This document shows positions 63,619 to 64,000 of a stretch of DNA of 64,000 nt, one piece after another. This stretch comes from Cronobacter turicensis z3032 (lineage in GTDB: Bacteria; Pseudomonadota; Gammaproteobacteria; Enterobacterales; Enterobacteriaceae): the NCBI GenBank assembly GCA_000027065.2, contig FN543093.2:4282074-4346073 (forward strand), in the 5' to 3' direction. A program made the translations under genes and the position numbers. How positions within the stretch are numbered: position 1 is the stretch's first letter; the number at the start of each line of letters is the position of its first letter. The notes beneath the pieces were generated by a model. The model was given only the letters and a program-made list of their open reading frames with translations. It was not told where the DNA came from and made no database searches.

Positions 63619-64000
63619 TTACTCTTCTTTCGCACCGCGCATGGCACGCTTACGATCGTTTTCCGTCAGGTGACGTTTACGGATACGCACAGACAGCGGA
63701 GTCACTTCAACCAGTTCATCGTCATCGATGAATTCCAGCGCCTGCTCCAGCGTCATTTTGATCGGCGGAACCAGAACCGTCGCTTCGTCCGTACCGGACG
63801 CGCGCATGTTGGTCAGTTTCTTACCGGTCAGGCAGTTTACCGTCAGGTCGTTAGAACGGCTGTGAATACCGATGATCTGGCCTTCATAGACTTCAGCACC
63901 GTGACCCAGGAACAGCTTGCCGCGATCCTGCAGACCGAACAGCGCGAACGCTACCGCTTTACCCTGACCGTTGGAGATCAGTACGCCGTTGTTACGCTGG
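63619..64000 (-). CDS. typA: GTP-binding ribosome-associated protein TypA/BipA, 3' part
   Basis: The last 126 residues of TypA (full length about 607), cut by the window end. The frame reads back from the stop through KLTNMRASGTDEATV, IDDDELVEVTPLSVRIRKR and ends MRGAKEE. This is the C-terminal domain specific to BipA that binds the ribosome; the GTPase domain lies outside the window. BipA acts in 50S assembly and low-temperature growth. In E. coli K-12 yihLMN lies between typA and ompL; here they are adjacent. Confidence 0.96.
   Translation of the reverse strand, partial: QRNNGVLISNGQGKAVAFALFGLQDRGKLFLGHGAEVYEGQIIGIHSRSNDLTVNCLTGKKLTNMRASGTDEATVLVPPIKMTLEQALEFIDDDELVEVTPLSVRIRKRHLTENDRKRAMRGAKEE

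Overview
The window is chromosomal DNA from a member of the Enterobacteriaceae. Most genes match Escherichia coli K-12 genes in length, motifs and order, but the sequence is more GC-rich and the LPS core genes are of the Klebsiella/Cronobacter type (WaaE and a WabG-like enzyme). A Cronobacter-like genus is my best guess; nothing in the window names the species. I saw no tRNA, rRNA, insertion sequence or CRISPR array.

Layout. 1-1.8 kb: the 3' end of envC, then yibQ. 1.8-6.6 kb: an AT-rich, minus-strand block of LPS genes holding two glycosyltransferases, an O-antigen ligase (waaL) and a phosphoethanolamine transferase. 6.8-9.1 kb: tdh-kbl (threonine catabolism). 9.3-19.2 kb: the main LPS core block, hldD-waaF-waaC-waaQ-(wabG-like), a convergent GT4 gene, a divergent WaaH/YibD-like gene, then waaA-waaE-coaD. 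19.7-35.6 kb: a conserved housekeeping stretch, mutM-rpmG-rpmB-radC, coaBC-dut-slmA, pyrE-rph, yicC, yicG, ligB, gmk, rpoZ-spoT-trmH-recG.

35.6-44.5 kb is an AT-rich chaperone-usher fimbrial island, where E. coli K-12 has gltS. It encodes a pilin, chaperone, usher, tip adhesin, four more pilin paralogs and a decayed pilin relic, with hairpins between several genes. Next come xanP, with a clear PurR operator, and yicH. At about 47.9 kb the order jumps to genes that lie roughly 240 kb away in E. coli K-12 (fabY-dtd-yihY-yihX), and an inverted pair of REP-like units sits at the junction.

51-63.5 kb is a sulfoquinovose (sulfo-glycolysis) cluster. The repressor and kinase genes (csqR, yihV) diverge from a nine-gene plus-strand run: yihU, yihT, yihS, yihR, yihQ, a TauE/SafE permease not found at this place in E. 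coli, yihP, yihO and ompL. Together they would bring in sulfoquinovose and its glycosides, cleave and isomerise them, phosphorylate and split the sugar, reduce sulfolactaldehyde to DHPS and export the C3 sulfonate. The window closes with the 3' end of typA (bipA) on the minus strand.

The most unusual points are the TauE/SafE gene inside the sulfoquinovose run, the fimbrial island with five related pilins plus one relic, and the splitting of LPS core genes into two blocks around tdh-kbl.
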